Made by a program: the position numbers and the translations under genes | Part shown: piece after piece, positions 1 through 6,486 of the stretch | How positions within the stretch are numbered: position 1 is the first letter of the stretch | How the letters are laid out: every line of letters starts with the position of its first letter | Notes under the pieces: model-generated | Told to the model about the DNA's origin: nothing | Database searches by the model: none | The model's input: only the letters and a program-made list of their open reading frames with translations | Source of the DNA: an uncultured Clostridia bacterium | GTDB taxonomy: Bacteria > Bacillota > Clostridia > Oscillospirales > Oscillospiraceae | Length of the DNA: 7,643 nt | Direction of reading: 5' to 3' | NCBI GenBank assembly: GCA_947177005.1 | Contig: CAMWSZ010000133.1 | Location: 1 to 7,643 of the forward strand

Positions 1-1086
1 TCCTCCCCCACGCCTGCCACCATCAGCACCGGGGACAGCTTTTATCTCAGCGGTGAGATCTCGGGGTCGCACCTGAGCTTCCTGCCCGCACCCGGCTTCT
101 CCGGAACCGTGCTCCTGCCCTTTACAGGCTGGTCGATTACCGGGGCGCAGTTTGTGGGGACGGTGCAGGTCAATGTCAGCGGCGAGGTCACCAAGACCAA
201 CGTGCTCTATACAACCACCGGCAAACCGGTCCAGTTCAGCGCGTATGATTTCTACAACGAGGGCGGCGGACAGCCGGTCTCCCTGCGCCTGAACGCCCTG
301 CCGTATTCGACCCAGGGCAAGCTGTACTATCAGTACACCGACCCCACCCACTACAGCTGGCTTGCCACGGCGGGGATGCAGTACGGCTTTGTGAGCGACC
401 CGCTGCTGGGGAACCTGACGTTCGTGCCGAAAGCCGGGTTCCATGGGACCGTAACGCTTCCGTATACCGCCACCAACAGCGGCGGCGGAACCTATACCGG
501 AGAGATCAAGATTGTAGTGGACCCGACTCCGGTGTCCGAGTTCTTCTACGACCTCCAGGGGTATTCCACAGATGTGACCGCCGCGGTGGACTTCCTGTAC
601 AGCCAAGGCGTGGTGAACGGACTGAGCACCGGCCGGTATGGGCCGTCGCAGGGAATCCGGCGGGGTGATTTCTGCCTGATGCTGTACCGGGCGTTCCAGT
701 TCAGCTCCAACGGCAGCGCTGCTGGCTTCAGCGACGTGCCGGACAGCGCGTATTATGCGCAGGCCGTCAATATTCTGCGGTCCCAGGGGATCGTGACCGG
801 CACTGGCAGCAACAGTTTCCAGCCCAACGCGGCGCTCTCCAGACAGGATGCCGCCGTGATGATTCAGCGGACCCTGAAGGCCGCCGGGCTGAACGCGGAC
901 AATGGTACTGAGGCGAATCTGGCCCAGTTTACCGACAGCGCACAGATCAGCTCGTATGCGAGAGGTGCGCTGAGCGGTCTGGTACAGCAGGGCTTCTGGC
1001 CCACCTCCGGCAATATGATGAATCCGAAGAGGGCACTGACCAGAGCGGATATGGCTGTGCTGCTGCACCGGGCAATCGCACAGTAA
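1..1086 (+). CDS. S-layer homology (SLH) domain protein with Ig/cadherin-like repeats, C-terminal part
   Basis: The reading frame is open from base 1, so the gene begins upstream; 361 codons precede the TAA stop. Residues about 12-60 and 67-175 are two copies of a beta-rich repeat. Each ends in a similar block (LSFLPAPGFSGTVLLPFTG and LTFVPKAGFHGTVTLPYTA), typical of bacterial Ig/cadherin-like stalk repeats. Three SLH domains follow at about 183-233, 243-293 and 309-361. Each has the usual F-x-D-V/L start and the 'G-I/V-V-x-G' and 'R-x-D' blocks; the TRAE-like positions read RRGD, SRQD and TRAD. SLH domains bind pyruvylated secondary cell-wall polymers, so this is the wall-anchoring end of an exported surface protein. 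The signal peptide and the functional part would lie upstream. The protein ends right after the third SLH domain. It is convergent with the DUF4317 gene. Family is certain; specific role is unknown. Confidence 0.93.
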   Translation, partial: SSPTPATISTGDSFYLSGEISGSHLSFLPAPGFSGTVLLPFTGWSITGAQFVGTVQVNVSGEVTKTNVLYTTTGKPVQFSAYDFYNEGGGQPVSLRLNALPYSTQGKLYYQYTDPTHYSWLATAGMQYGFVSDPLLGNLTFVPKAGFHGTVTLPYTATNSGGGTYTGEIKIVVDPTPVSEFFYDLQGYSTDVTAAVDFLYSQGVVNGLSTGRYGPSQGIRRGDFCLMLYRAFQFSSNGSAAGFSDVPDSAYYAQAVNILRSQGIVTGTGSNSFQPNAALSRQDAAVMIQRTLKAAGLNADNGTEANLAQFTDSAQISSYARGALSGLVQQGFWPTSGNMMNPKRALTRADMAVLLHRAIAQ

Positions 1087-1090
1087 GCAA

Positions 1091-1130
1091 AAAAAAGAGA
1101 GGGGCTGTTGAAAAACAGCCTCTCTTTTTT
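1091..1130. terminator. Bidirectional intrinsic terminator between convergent genes
   Basis: A left arm at 1091-1109 pairs with a right arm at 1114-1130 around a GAAA tetraloop, with a 2-base G bulge on the left. The stem is flanked by six A's on the left and six T's on the right, so it makes a U-tract on either strand. It lies in the 50-base gap between the SLH gene stop and the DUF4317 stop and can end both transcripts. Confidence 0.9.
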
Positions 1131-1136
1131 GCCGTA

Positions 1137-2333
1137 TCAGGGAATTTTAGTCGGAACAGCCTCCGCGGGAATGATCTCCGCTGCAGGCACAGTGCGGTCG
1201 GAGATGCCGACGGGGAGACCGTTGATCTCCACGCCGTCCCCGACGGGAATGAGCAGGTATTTTCTGCCGTCTATGACACAGGTCTCGATAAGATAACTGC
1301 ACTCCGGCTTGACGGAGATCGTAATTTCCGGCGTCTTGACCTCAAAGCGCTTACTGTCGATAAGGTTCATGGGATTGAGGACCGCGTTCTCGCCAAACTG
1401 CTCCGTACAGTGGGACTCAAAGGCCTCCACGCGAAGCTGTGTGACGCCGCAGCTTTGCAGGATCGAACCAACCTCACGGGGCGTTACCGCAAGCGGTTCC
1501 GGGTCATGGCTCTCCTTATGCCGCTCAATGCGCTCCAGCAGCTGCTCGTGTACCGACTGCGCCACCTCCATTTGAAAGTCCTCCTCCAAAGCGTCGCTGA
1601 GGGCTGTTTCAAAAGCCTCCCGCTGTTCGGCAGCGGACATAGGCGGGTCGGTGTGGAACACGGCGTCGATATAATCGGAATGAAGCTGGTTTTGGGAACG
1701 GGTGTAGAAGAGGGCGTTGTAGATATTGGCGGCGCGGTTGTCGAAGGCGGGGAAGAGGAAGCCCATTTCCGGTGCGGAGATGACCTGTCCTGCGGCGCAG
1801 CCGTGGAACTCGTTTTCACCGGGGAAGTAGCCAAGCTGCATCCGGCATCCCTTGACGGGACAGACACAGCTCAGAATATAAGTAAATACTTCATCAGAGG
1901 CATCGGGCTGGAACTCACCGTCCCTGCCCTTATGGGGGACATCATATGCATCACAGGCCAGAAGGATGATGTAGTTGGTCTCCCCCATATCGACGTTCTG
2001 GATAATTTTTTGATAGAAAGTGTTCCGGGCGTCAGGGTCCTTGAGACCGGTACTGCGGAGGGCAGAGAGAAGACGGTGCTCCTCGCTGTCCATGACCTGC
2101 TGGGTGGTGAAGATGACGTCCAGCAGATTGCGGCCCAGGGTGCCAGAGAGCGTTTTTTTCAGGATATTCAGGTATTTTTCGGACTCCTCCGTGGCAGTCA
2201 GGGAGAGGGGTTCGTCCAGATAGGAGACGATCTCGCGGCTGGATGCGTTGACGTAGCAGCCATAGATATGGTCAATGTTGCTCTTTTCCGGCCGGAACCG
2301 GCGGCGCAGTTCGCCCACTTCTTTTTGATTCAT
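1137..2333 (-). CDS. DUF4317 family protein
   Basis: A 398-residue protein that I recognise as DUF4317, a family of unknown function found in gut Clostridia. Family-like features are the start MNQKEVGELRRRF, the block IYGCYVN (24-29), KKTLSGTLGRNLL (59-71), and ILLACDAYDVP (123-133) followed by ILSCVCPVKGC (153-163). The C-terminal part (about 285-370) resembles a separate small alpha/beta module. There is no signal peptide or membrane segment, so it is probably cytosolic. The frame extends 22 codons further upstream, but the ATG at 2333 is preferred because GAGGTG stands 5 bases before it and the family begins at this MNxKE sequence. The upstream extension also overlaps the promoter. The gene is monocistronic, with its own promoter and a shared bidirectional terminator. 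The family call is firm; the function is unknown. Confidence 0.88.
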   Translation of the reverse strand: MNQKEVGELRRRFRPEKSNIDHIYGCYVNASSREIVSYLDEPLSLTATEESEKYLNILKKTLSGTLGRNLLDVIFTTQQVMDSEEHRLLSALRSTGLKDPDARNTFYQKIIQNVDMGETNYIILLACDAYDVPHKGRDGEFQPDASDEVFTYILSCVCPVKGCRMQLGYFPGENEFHGCAAGQVISAPEMGFLFPAFDNRAANIYNALFYTRSQNQLHSDYIDAVFHTDPPMSAAEQREAFETALSDALEEDFQMEVAQSVHEQLLERIERHKESHDPEPLAVTPREVGSILQSCGVTQLRVEAFESHCTEQFGENAVLNPMNLIDSKRFEVKTPEITISVKPECSYLIETCVIDGRKYLLIPVGDGVEINGLPVGISDRTVPAAEIIPAEAVPTKIP

Positions 2334-2370
2334 TGGGACACCTCGCTTTTGTTCAGTTTTGATGTGTTCT

Positions 2371-2399
2371 ATTGTATACGAAATTGACGAAAATTGCAA
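2371..2399 (-). promoter_or_regulatory. Sigma-A-like promoter of the DUF4317 gene
   Basis: On the - strand, TTGCAA (2399-2394) and TACAAT (2376-2371) are separated by exactly 17 bases. The predicted start near 2364 leaves a leader of about 30 bases containing the GAGGTG ribosome binding site of the gene starting at 2333. Confidence 0.72.
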
Positions 2400-2630
2400 T
2401 GCCGGATTGGAGGGAAAGCATTCCGGTAACCGGCGTCAGGATTCCGCCGGATACACCAGATAAATCCATTTTGGGCCCTGCGGTCTGAATTTTTCTGGTA
2501 GGAATGTTGAATTTCAAGGCAAACAGGCCATTGTATTTTGTCAGAGGAGACATTGAAAAGAAAGCAAAATCGGTGTACCATAAATACAGCATCAAACCCG
2601 ATGTGTACTATAAGATTGGAGAACAATAAA
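2400..2630. other. Intergenic region between divergent DUF4317 and DUF6465 genes
   Basis: No convincing gene is seen here. A moderate + strand promoter candidate is TTGAAA (2553-2558), 17 bases, TACCAT (2576-2581). A second -10-like TACTAT lies at 2606-2611 within a near repeat of the first -10 region: GTGTACCATAA at 2573-2583 and GTGTACTATAA at 2603-2613, 30 bases apart. A ribosome binding site GGAGAA (2618-2623) stands 7 bases before the DUF6465 ATG. The stretch 2400-2540 shows only short GC dyads such as CCGGT-A-ACCGG, with no recognisable riboswitch. Confidence 0.45.
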
Positions 2631-2915
2631 ATGGCACGACCCAAAAAAGCTGCTGTCACGGCAGCGCCTGAAGCCGCAGCGGAAACCGTTAAGGCAAAGA
2701 AGACCGTCAGAAAGTCCGTAAAGTCCGAGAACATCTACCTGCAAACCGGCGGTTCGGAATGGAACCTTTCCGAATGCAGAGAGCGTGTTGTGGCCGCTTA
2801 CACGGCGGAGGGACACAAGGCGTCCGGCATCAAGGCGATGGATATTTACATCAAGCCCGAAGAGGGCAAGGCTTACTACGTGATTGACGGCGAGAACGGC
2901 AGCATAGACCTGTAA
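2631..2915 (+). CDS. DUF6465 family small protein
   Basis: A 94-residue protein with two parts. Residues 1-32 are a low-complexity Ala/Lys/Pro-rich basic tail (PKKAAVTAAPEAAAE, then KAKKTVRKSVKS). Residues about 34-94 form a compact domain ending DIYIKPEEGKAYYVIDGENGSIDL, which I recognise as the DUF6465 C-terminal signature common in Lachnospiraceae and Ruminococcaceae. The function is unknown. The basic, histone-tail-like N-terminus could favour binding to nucleic acid or another polyanion, which is inference only. The frame is open further upstream, but the ATG at 2631 has GGAGAA 7 bases before it and starts the family-like MARPKK sequence. It is followed at once by a bidirectional terminator and is convergent with rpe. 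Confidence 0.85.
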   Translation: MARPKKAAVTAAPEAAAETVKAKKTVRKSVKSENIYLQTGGSEWNLSECRERVVAAYTAEGHKASGIKAMDIYIKPEEGKAYYVIDGENGSIDL

Positions 2916-2951
2916 AAAAGAGCGGTGAGCCTGCCGGCCGCCGCTCTTTTT
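2915..2951. terminator. Bidirectional intrinsic terminator between DUF6465 and rpe
   Basis: AAAAAGAGCGG (2915-2925) pairs perfectly with CCGCTCTTTTT (2941-2951) around a 15-base GC-rich loop. The + strand ends in five T's and the - strand in six, so it can serve both the DUF6465 gene, whose stop codon it overlaps, and rpe, which ends at 2967. Confidence 0.88.
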
Positions 2952-2966
2952 GCTGCATCGTTAAAA

Positions 2967-3620
2967 TCAGAGGCTCTTAAATTCACGCACCGCCGCGCCA
3001 ATATCCCCGGCGCAGAAAACCGCGCTGCCCGCTACCAGGACGTTTGCGCCCGCCTCCACGCACTGGGGCGCGGTAGTGGCATACTTGACGCCGCCGTCCA
3101 CGGAGATATCGGGATGCAGGCCGCGCCGTTCGCATTCGGCACGGAGCGCACGGATTTTTTCCAGTGCGGAGGGCTGGAAAGCCTGTCCGCCGTGGCCGGG
3201 CGTCACACCCATGACCAGAATCATTGACAGGCCGTCCAGATAGGGAAAGAGGGCTTCCGCCGGGGTGGGAGGGTTGAGGGACAGTCCGGCCCCGCAGCCC
3301 AGAGACCGGATCGCCGCAATGGTGGCGGAGATATCGCTGGCCGCCTCCACATGGAAGGTGATGCAGTTGGCCCCGGCCCCGGCGAATCTGGAGACATACC
3401 GCATAGGATCGGTAATCATCAGATGCACGTCAAAATAGGCTTCCGGCAGTGCCTTCCGCAGGCCCTCCAGAACCGGCAGCCCGAAGCTGAGATTATCGAC
3501 GAAATGGCCGTCCATGACGTCGAAATGGATCATATCCGCGCCCGCGTCCAACACGGCGCGGCAGTCCGCGCCCAGCTTGGCAAAGTCGGCGGACAGCACC
3601 GACGGACTTAATTTTGTCAT
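2967..3620 (-). CDS. rpe: Ribulose-phosphate 3-epimerase
   Basis: A 217-residue TIM-barrel enzyme that interconverts D-ribulose-5-phosphate and D-xylulose-5-phosphate in the cytosolic pentose phosphate pathway. Family motifs appear in order: LSPSVLSADF (4-13), IHFDVMDGHFV (31-41) with metal/catalytic H32 and D34, DVHLMI (64-69) with H66, ITFHVEA (87-93), ISVDGGV (172-178) with catalytic D175, and the phosphate-binding VAGSAVF (196-202). Length is normal. The glycine-rich loop reads MGVTPGHGGQ (137-146) where most family members have PGFGGQ. The ATG at 3620 is preferred to an in-frame GTG at 3632 because the GTG lies inside the AAAGGTG ribosome binding site. It follows the two transketolase genes on the same strand after 126 bases. 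No good promoter of its own was seen, so readthrough from the transketolase operon is plausible. Confidence 0.95.
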   Translation of the reverse strand: MTKLSPSVLSADFAKLGADCRAVLDAGADMIHFDVMDGHFVDNLSFGLPVLEGLRKALPEAYFDVHLMITDPMRYVSRFAGAGANCITFHVEAASDISATIAAIRSLGCGAGLSLNPPTPAEALFPYLDGLSMILVMGVTPGHGGQAFQPSALEKIRALRAECERRGLHPDISVDGGVKYATTAPQCVEAGANVLVAGSAVFCAGDIGAAVREFKSL

Positions 3621-3708
3621 AACACAAAACACCTTTCTGATACGCTCTCAAAGCCGCAGCAGGCAGCAAATAAGAGCTTTATTTTAATAAGTTCTGTCAG
3701 AGAAAGCA

Positions 3709-3738
3709 GTCCATGAGGCATTGCCCCATGGACTTTTT
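3709..3738. terminator. Strong hairpin between the transketolase operon and rpe
   Basis: GTCCATGAGGC (3709-3719) pairs with GCCCCATGGAC (3723-3733) through 11 pairs, one of them a mismatch or wobble depending on the strand, around a 3-base loop. On the + strand it is followed directly by TTTTT (3734-3738), a classic terminator. In the direction of the transketolase genes (- strand) the tail is only TGCTTTCTCT, a weak U-tract. It may therefore only partly stop tkt transcription and allow rpe expression. Confidence 0.7.
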
Positions 3739-3746
3739 ATTCGGAA

Positions 3747-4688
3747 TTACCTGCCCAGCAGGGCCTTTGCCTGGGCCGCGATGTTGTCCGCGCACAGGCC
3801 AAAGGCTTTCAGCAGCTCCCCGGCAGGGCCGGAGTGGCCGAACTCATCGTTGACGCCGATGCGTTTGACGGGAACGGGGCAGTTCTCCGCCAGTACGGAG
3901 CAGACCGCCTCGCCCAGACCGCCGATGACACTGTGCTCCTCGACCGTCACGATCCTGCCGCACTCTCTGGCAGCTTTCAGCACCAGCTCCCCGTCCAGGG
4001 GTTTAATGGTGGCCATATTGATGACCCGTGCGGAGATACCGGCCTCAGACAGAGCCCTGCCCGCCTCAATGGCCTCGGGGACCATAATGCCGTTGGCAAT
4101 GATTGCCACGTCCGTACCGTCCTGAAGCACCTCGCCCCTGCCGATCTGGAAATCGTAGTCCTCCGCATGGAAAACGGGGGTGGCGGCGCGGCCAAAACGC
4201 ATGTACACAGGGCCGGTCATCTCGTAAGCGGCTTTGACCATTTTCCGGGCCTCCACGTCGTCGGCGGGGCACATGACGGTCATGCCGGGAATGGTGCGCA
4301 TCAGCGCGAAGTCCTCGCAGCACTGGTGGGACGCGCCGTCCTCGCCGACGGAAATGCCGCCGTGGGTGGCGCCGATTTTGACGTTCAGGTGGGGATAGCC
4401 GACCGTATTGCGGACCTGCTCATAGGCGCGTCCGGCGGCGAACATGGCGAAGGTGGCCGCAAACGGCACCAGTCCCATAGTGGACAGTCCCGCCGCGACA
4501 TTAATCATATTCGCCTCGGCGATGCCGCAGTCAAAGTGACGTTCTGGAAATGCTTTCTGGAAGACAGCGGTTTTAGTCGCACCGGCCAGGTCTGCGTCCA
4601 GAACCACCAGATTGGCGGCGGACGCACCCAATTCCTTCAGGGCATTGCCGTAGCTGTCGCGGGTTGCGACTTTTTTGATTTCAGCCAT
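3747..4688 (-). CDS. Transketolase, C-terminal subunit
   Basis: A 313-residue protein equal to the C-terminal half of a classical transketolase: the pyrimidine-binding domain plus the C-terminal domain. Together with its partner encoded just upstream it forms a thiamine-diphosphate enzyme that moves two-carbon ketol units between sugar phosphates. Visible features are the conserved CGIAEANMINVAAGL block with the ThDP-activating glutamate at E58, GATHGGISVGEDGASHQ (106-122) with conserved histidines H109 and H121, and IPGMTVMCPADD (133-144). The C-terminal domain contains TVEEHSVIGGLGEAV. The ATG at 4688 is used because GGAGG stands 7 bases upstream, inside the last codons of the N-subunit gene. 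A GTG at 4694 overlapping the upstream stop is a poorer alternative. The arrangement suggests translational coupling and equal subunit production. Confidence 0.94.
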   Translation of the reverse strand: MAEIKKVATRDSYGNALKELGASAANLVVLDADLAGATKTAVFQKAFPERHFDCGIAEANMINVAAGLSTMGLVPFAATFAMFAAGRAYEQVRNTVGYPHLNVKIGATHGGISVGEDGASHQCCEDFALMRTIPGMTVMCPADDVEARKMVKAAYEMTGPVYMRFGRAATPVFHAEDYDFQIGRGEVLQDGTDVAIIANGIMVPEAIEAGRALSEAGISARVINMATIKPLDGELVLKAARECGRIVTVEEHSVIGGLGEAVCSVLAENCPVPVKRIGVNDEFGHSGPAGELLKAFGLCADNIAAQAKALLGR

Positions 4689-4690
4689 TA

Positions 4691-5539
4691 TCACACCTCC
4701 AATGCGGCGCGGGCCGCAGCCAGTTCTTTCATACCTGTAGCGTACTCTTCATCATTGGGCGCTTTGCCGTGCCAGGCGGCTTTGTCCTCCATGTAGGAGA
4801 CGCCCTTGCCTTTCGTGGTTTTCATCAGAATCGCGGTGGGCTTGCCGGAACCCTTGTTGGCATGGAATTTCTCAAAGGCGGATTCGATCTCGTCGAAGTC
4901 GTGGCCGTTGATCTTGACGACACTGCATCCGAAAGCCTCAAACTTGGCGTCCACCGGCTCGGTGTTCATGACGTCGCAGGTACGGCCGTCGATTTGCAGG
5001 CCGTTGATGTCGGCGATGATACAGAGGTTGTCCAGCTTGTAGTGGGCGGCGAACATTGTGGCCTCCCAGATCTGACCCTCCGCCAGCTCGCCGTCGCCCA
5101 GCAGGGAGTAGACATTGATGTCTTTTTTCAGGAATTTTGCGCCCTTGGCCATACCGGCGGCGGCAGAGAGGCCCTGTCCCAGAGAGCCGGTGGACATGTC
5201 CACGCCGGGGACGGTGTTCATGTTGGGGTGGCCCTGAAGGAAGGAGCCGATGTGGCGCAGCCGGGGCAGCTCGTCCACGGGGAAATAGCCGCGGCAGGCC
5301 AGCGCGGCGTACAGGCCGGGGGCAGTATGTCCTTTGGAGAGGACGAAGCGGTCGCGGTCATCCCAGCGGGGATTTTCGGGATCGACGCGCATTTCCCTGA
5401 AGTACAGGTACGTGAACATATCCGCCGCGGACAGACTGCCGCCGGGATGGCCTGCTTTCGCGCCGTGGGTACTGGTCAGGATACCCTCCCGCACACGGAC
5501 CGCTGTCAGCTGTAGTGATTTCTTCTCGTCAGAAGTCAT
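4691..5539 (-). CDS. Transketolase, N-terminal subunit
   Basis: A 282-residue protein equal to the N-terminal, pyrophosphate-binding half of transketolase. Features in order are GHPGGSLSAAD (30-40), the SKGHTAPG loop (68-75), GHPN (103-106), MSTGSLGQGLS (115-125), and the ThDP motif GDGELAEGQIWEA starting at 148 with the motif's closing N179 in ADINGLQ. The C-terminus has the family's KTTKGKGVSYME. The frame runs 31 codons further upstream, but the ATG at 5539 has a very strong AAGGAGG 10 bases before it and matches family starts. It is the first gene of a - strand operon with the C-terminal subunit (2-base gap) and possibly rpe. In Firmicutes such split transketolases often sit with sugar PTS or pentose genes, as here. 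Confidence 0.94.
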   Translation of the reverse strand: MTSDEKKSLQLTAVRVREGILTSTHGAKAGHPGGSLSAADMFTYLYFREMRVDPENPRWDDRDRFVLSKGHTAPGLYAALACRGYFPVDELPRLRHIGSFLQGHPNMNTVPGVDMSTGSLGQGLSAAAGMAKGAKFLKKDINVYSLLGDGELAEGQIWEATMFAAHYKLDNLCIIADINGLQIDGRTCDVMNTEPVDAKFEAFGCSVVKINGHDFDEIESAFEKFHANKGSGKPTAILMKTTKGKGVSYMEDKAAWHGKAPNDEEYATGMKELAAARAALEV

Positions 5540-5677
5540 TTGATAAATTCCTCCTTGTATAGTTAGATACGCATTGGGGGCATACGCTGAAAGCGGCTTT
5601 TCCGGATGTAATGGGGGAACCGGGAGGACCACGGCATCTCTGCGGAAGCCGCTGTCAGAGATCTTTTATAAAACTAT
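5540..5677 (-). promoter_or_regulatory. Structured leader of the transketolase operon
   Basis: About 138 bases separate the predicted transcription start from the start codon. The segment 5649-5652 can form a local stem with 5642-5645, extended by AGAGAT (5657-5662) with ATCTCT (5636-5641). Alternatively 5643-5653 can pair with 5592-5604 (11 pairs with a 2-base bulge). These pairings exclude each other. A direct repeat of GCGTAT lies just downstream. No U-run follows either hairpin, and I recognise no known riboswitch class. The ribosome binding site AAGGAGG lies at the end. Confidence 0.4.
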
Positions 5678-5683
5678 TATTTC

Positions 5684-5712
5684 ATTATAAGCCAACTGCT
5701 GTGCATTTGCAA
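5684..5712 (-). promoter_or_regulatory. Sigma-A-like promoter of the transketolase operon
   Basis: On the - strand, TTGCAA (5712-5707), exactly 17 bases, then a perfect TATAAT (5689-5684). The predicted start is near 5677. It is the best promoter match in the window and points into the transketolase N-subunit gene. Confidence 0.82.
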
Positions 5713-5747
5713 TACTTTCCTGCATTTTTTCAGAAGGATTTTCAGCA

Positions 5748-5880
5748 TTTTGCCGGTTATGGAAACGGCAAAAACCCGTTGAGACAGGGGATTGATTGGG
5801 GATTCCGGCAAAATACTGCCATAATTTCCCGGTATGCCACTCAAAATATTACGGGAAAAATGCACAAAATATTTTTGCCG
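5748..5880. repeat. Cluster of four inverted CGGCAAAA octamers
   Basis: The octamer occurs at 5748-5755 (- strand), 5766-5773 (+), 5806-5813 (+) and 5873-5880 (-). The first two form a tight dyad with a 10-base loop. The last two form the ends of a 75-base dyad that also contains a concentric TTTCCCG/CGGGAAA pair (5825-5831 and 5852-5858). A direct repeat GGGGATT lies between them at 5787-5793 and 5798-5804. The region lies between the divergent transketolase and PTS promoters and contains no gene. A set of operator sites is the simplest reading. Confidence 0.6.
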
Positions 5881-5904
5881 CCTGTAAATGAACACAAAAA
5901 CCAG

Positions 5905-5933
5905 TTGAAAAAATCCCTTTTTTCTGATATAAC
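5905..5933 (+). promoter_or_regulatory. Sigma-A-like promoter of the PTS EIIA-EIIB operon
   Basis: TTGAAA (5905-5910), exactly 17 bases, then TATAAC (5928-5933), with A-rich sequence upstream. The predicted start is near 5940, giving a leader of about 45 bases before the EIIA start. Confidence 0.72.
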
Positions 5934-5944
5934 AACAATCAGAA
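5922..5944. promoter_or_regulatory. Candidate operator overlapping the PTS promoter
   Basis: TTCTGAT (5922-5928) and ATCAGAA (5938-5944) form a perfect 7-bp inverted repeat with a 9-base spacer, covering the -10 box and the predicted start point. A repressor bound here would block the promoter. The regulator is not encoded in the window. Confidence 0.45.
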
Positions 5945-5985
5945 GAAGCAGAGGAGCATATTTTATCAAGAAAGTGGTGATGAGT

Positions 5986-6474
5986 ATGGCGTCGCTTTTG
6001 CAGAAAATCGTAGAACGCGGGCACTACAAATTTGTAGACAGCGCGGGCTCCTGGCAGGAGGCCGTGAAGCTGAGTACGGAGCCGCTGGTGAAAACCGGCT
6101 TTGTCGAGGAAAATTACTACCAGCAGATTGTAGACTGCATTACCAAATATGGGCCTTATGTGGTCTATGACCACTATGTAGCCATGCCCCACTCCCAGGA
6201 AAACGCGGACGGCGTGAAGAAAACGGCGGTGGGTTTTATGCGCGTAAAAGAGGACGTGGATTTCGGTACGGACGAGGACGGCGAGCAGAAAATCGCCCGG
6301 CTGTTCTTCCCGCTGGCCGCCTGCGACCCCGAGGAGCATCTGGACAATATCATGCAGCTCATGGCGGTTTTCCAGAACGAACCTCTGCTGGACGCCCTGC
6401 TGGCCGCCGAAACGCCGGAGGATATCCTGGCCGCCGACGCAAAATATCCCTCTGCGGACGGCGGGGATTTCTGA
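5986..6474 (+). CDS. PTS sugar transporter subunit IIA, ascorbate/fructose-mannitol type (UlaC-like)
   Basis: A 162-residue cytosolic phosphocarrier of the PTS EIIA-2 fold. It takes phosphate from HPr onto a histidine and passes it to EIIB. The sequence closely follows the UlaC pattern: SWQEAVKLSTEPLV (22-35), then YYQQIVD, YGPYVV, and the active-site block VAMPHS (65-70) with phosphorylated H69. GVKKTAVGFM (76-85) and EEHLDNIMQLM (116-126, with the second conserved H118) follow. The ATG at 5986 is chosen because GGTGAT, complementary to the 16S tail, ends 4 bases before it. The ATG at 5980 overlaps that site and is a less likely start. It is the first gene of an operon with EIIB after 46 bases. 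The substrate cannot be assigned, and some EIIA-2 proteins act mainly in regulation. No EIIC gene is in the window. Confidence 0.88.
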   Translation: MASLLQKIVERGHYKFVDSAGSWQEAVKLSTEPLVKTGFVEENYYQQIVDCITKYGPYVVYDHYVAMPHSQENADGVKKTAVGFMRVKEDVDFGTDEDGEQKIARLFFPLAACDPEEHLDNIMQLMAVFQNEPLLDALLAAETPEDILAADAKYPSADGGDF

Positions 6475-6486
6475 CGGACTGCGCCC

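Noticed and set aside
1410..2387. Long + strand open frame (325 codons) opposite the DUF4317 gene
   Set aside because: It is a shadow of the - strand gene: no ribosome binding site, no recognisable domain, and composition typical of an antisense frame. The - strand has the family match, promoter and ribosome binding site.
3834..5515. Long + strand open frames opposite both transketolase genes
   Set aside because: The protein sequences are rich in His, Gly and Val without domains, as expected for the complement of GC-rich coding DNA. The - strand frames are unmistakable transketolase.
5806..5880. Small transposon-like element (MITE) with CGGCAAAA terminal inverted repeats
   Set aside because: No flanking target-site duplication is visible and a second pair of the same octamer lies outside the would-be element, which fits regulator sites better.
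5611..5985. Possible 125-codon N-terminal extension of the EIIA gene
   Set aside because: It crosses the promoters, dyads and AT-rich control region. UlaC-like proteins begin close to the SLLQKIV sequence, and a good ribosome binding site precedes 5986.
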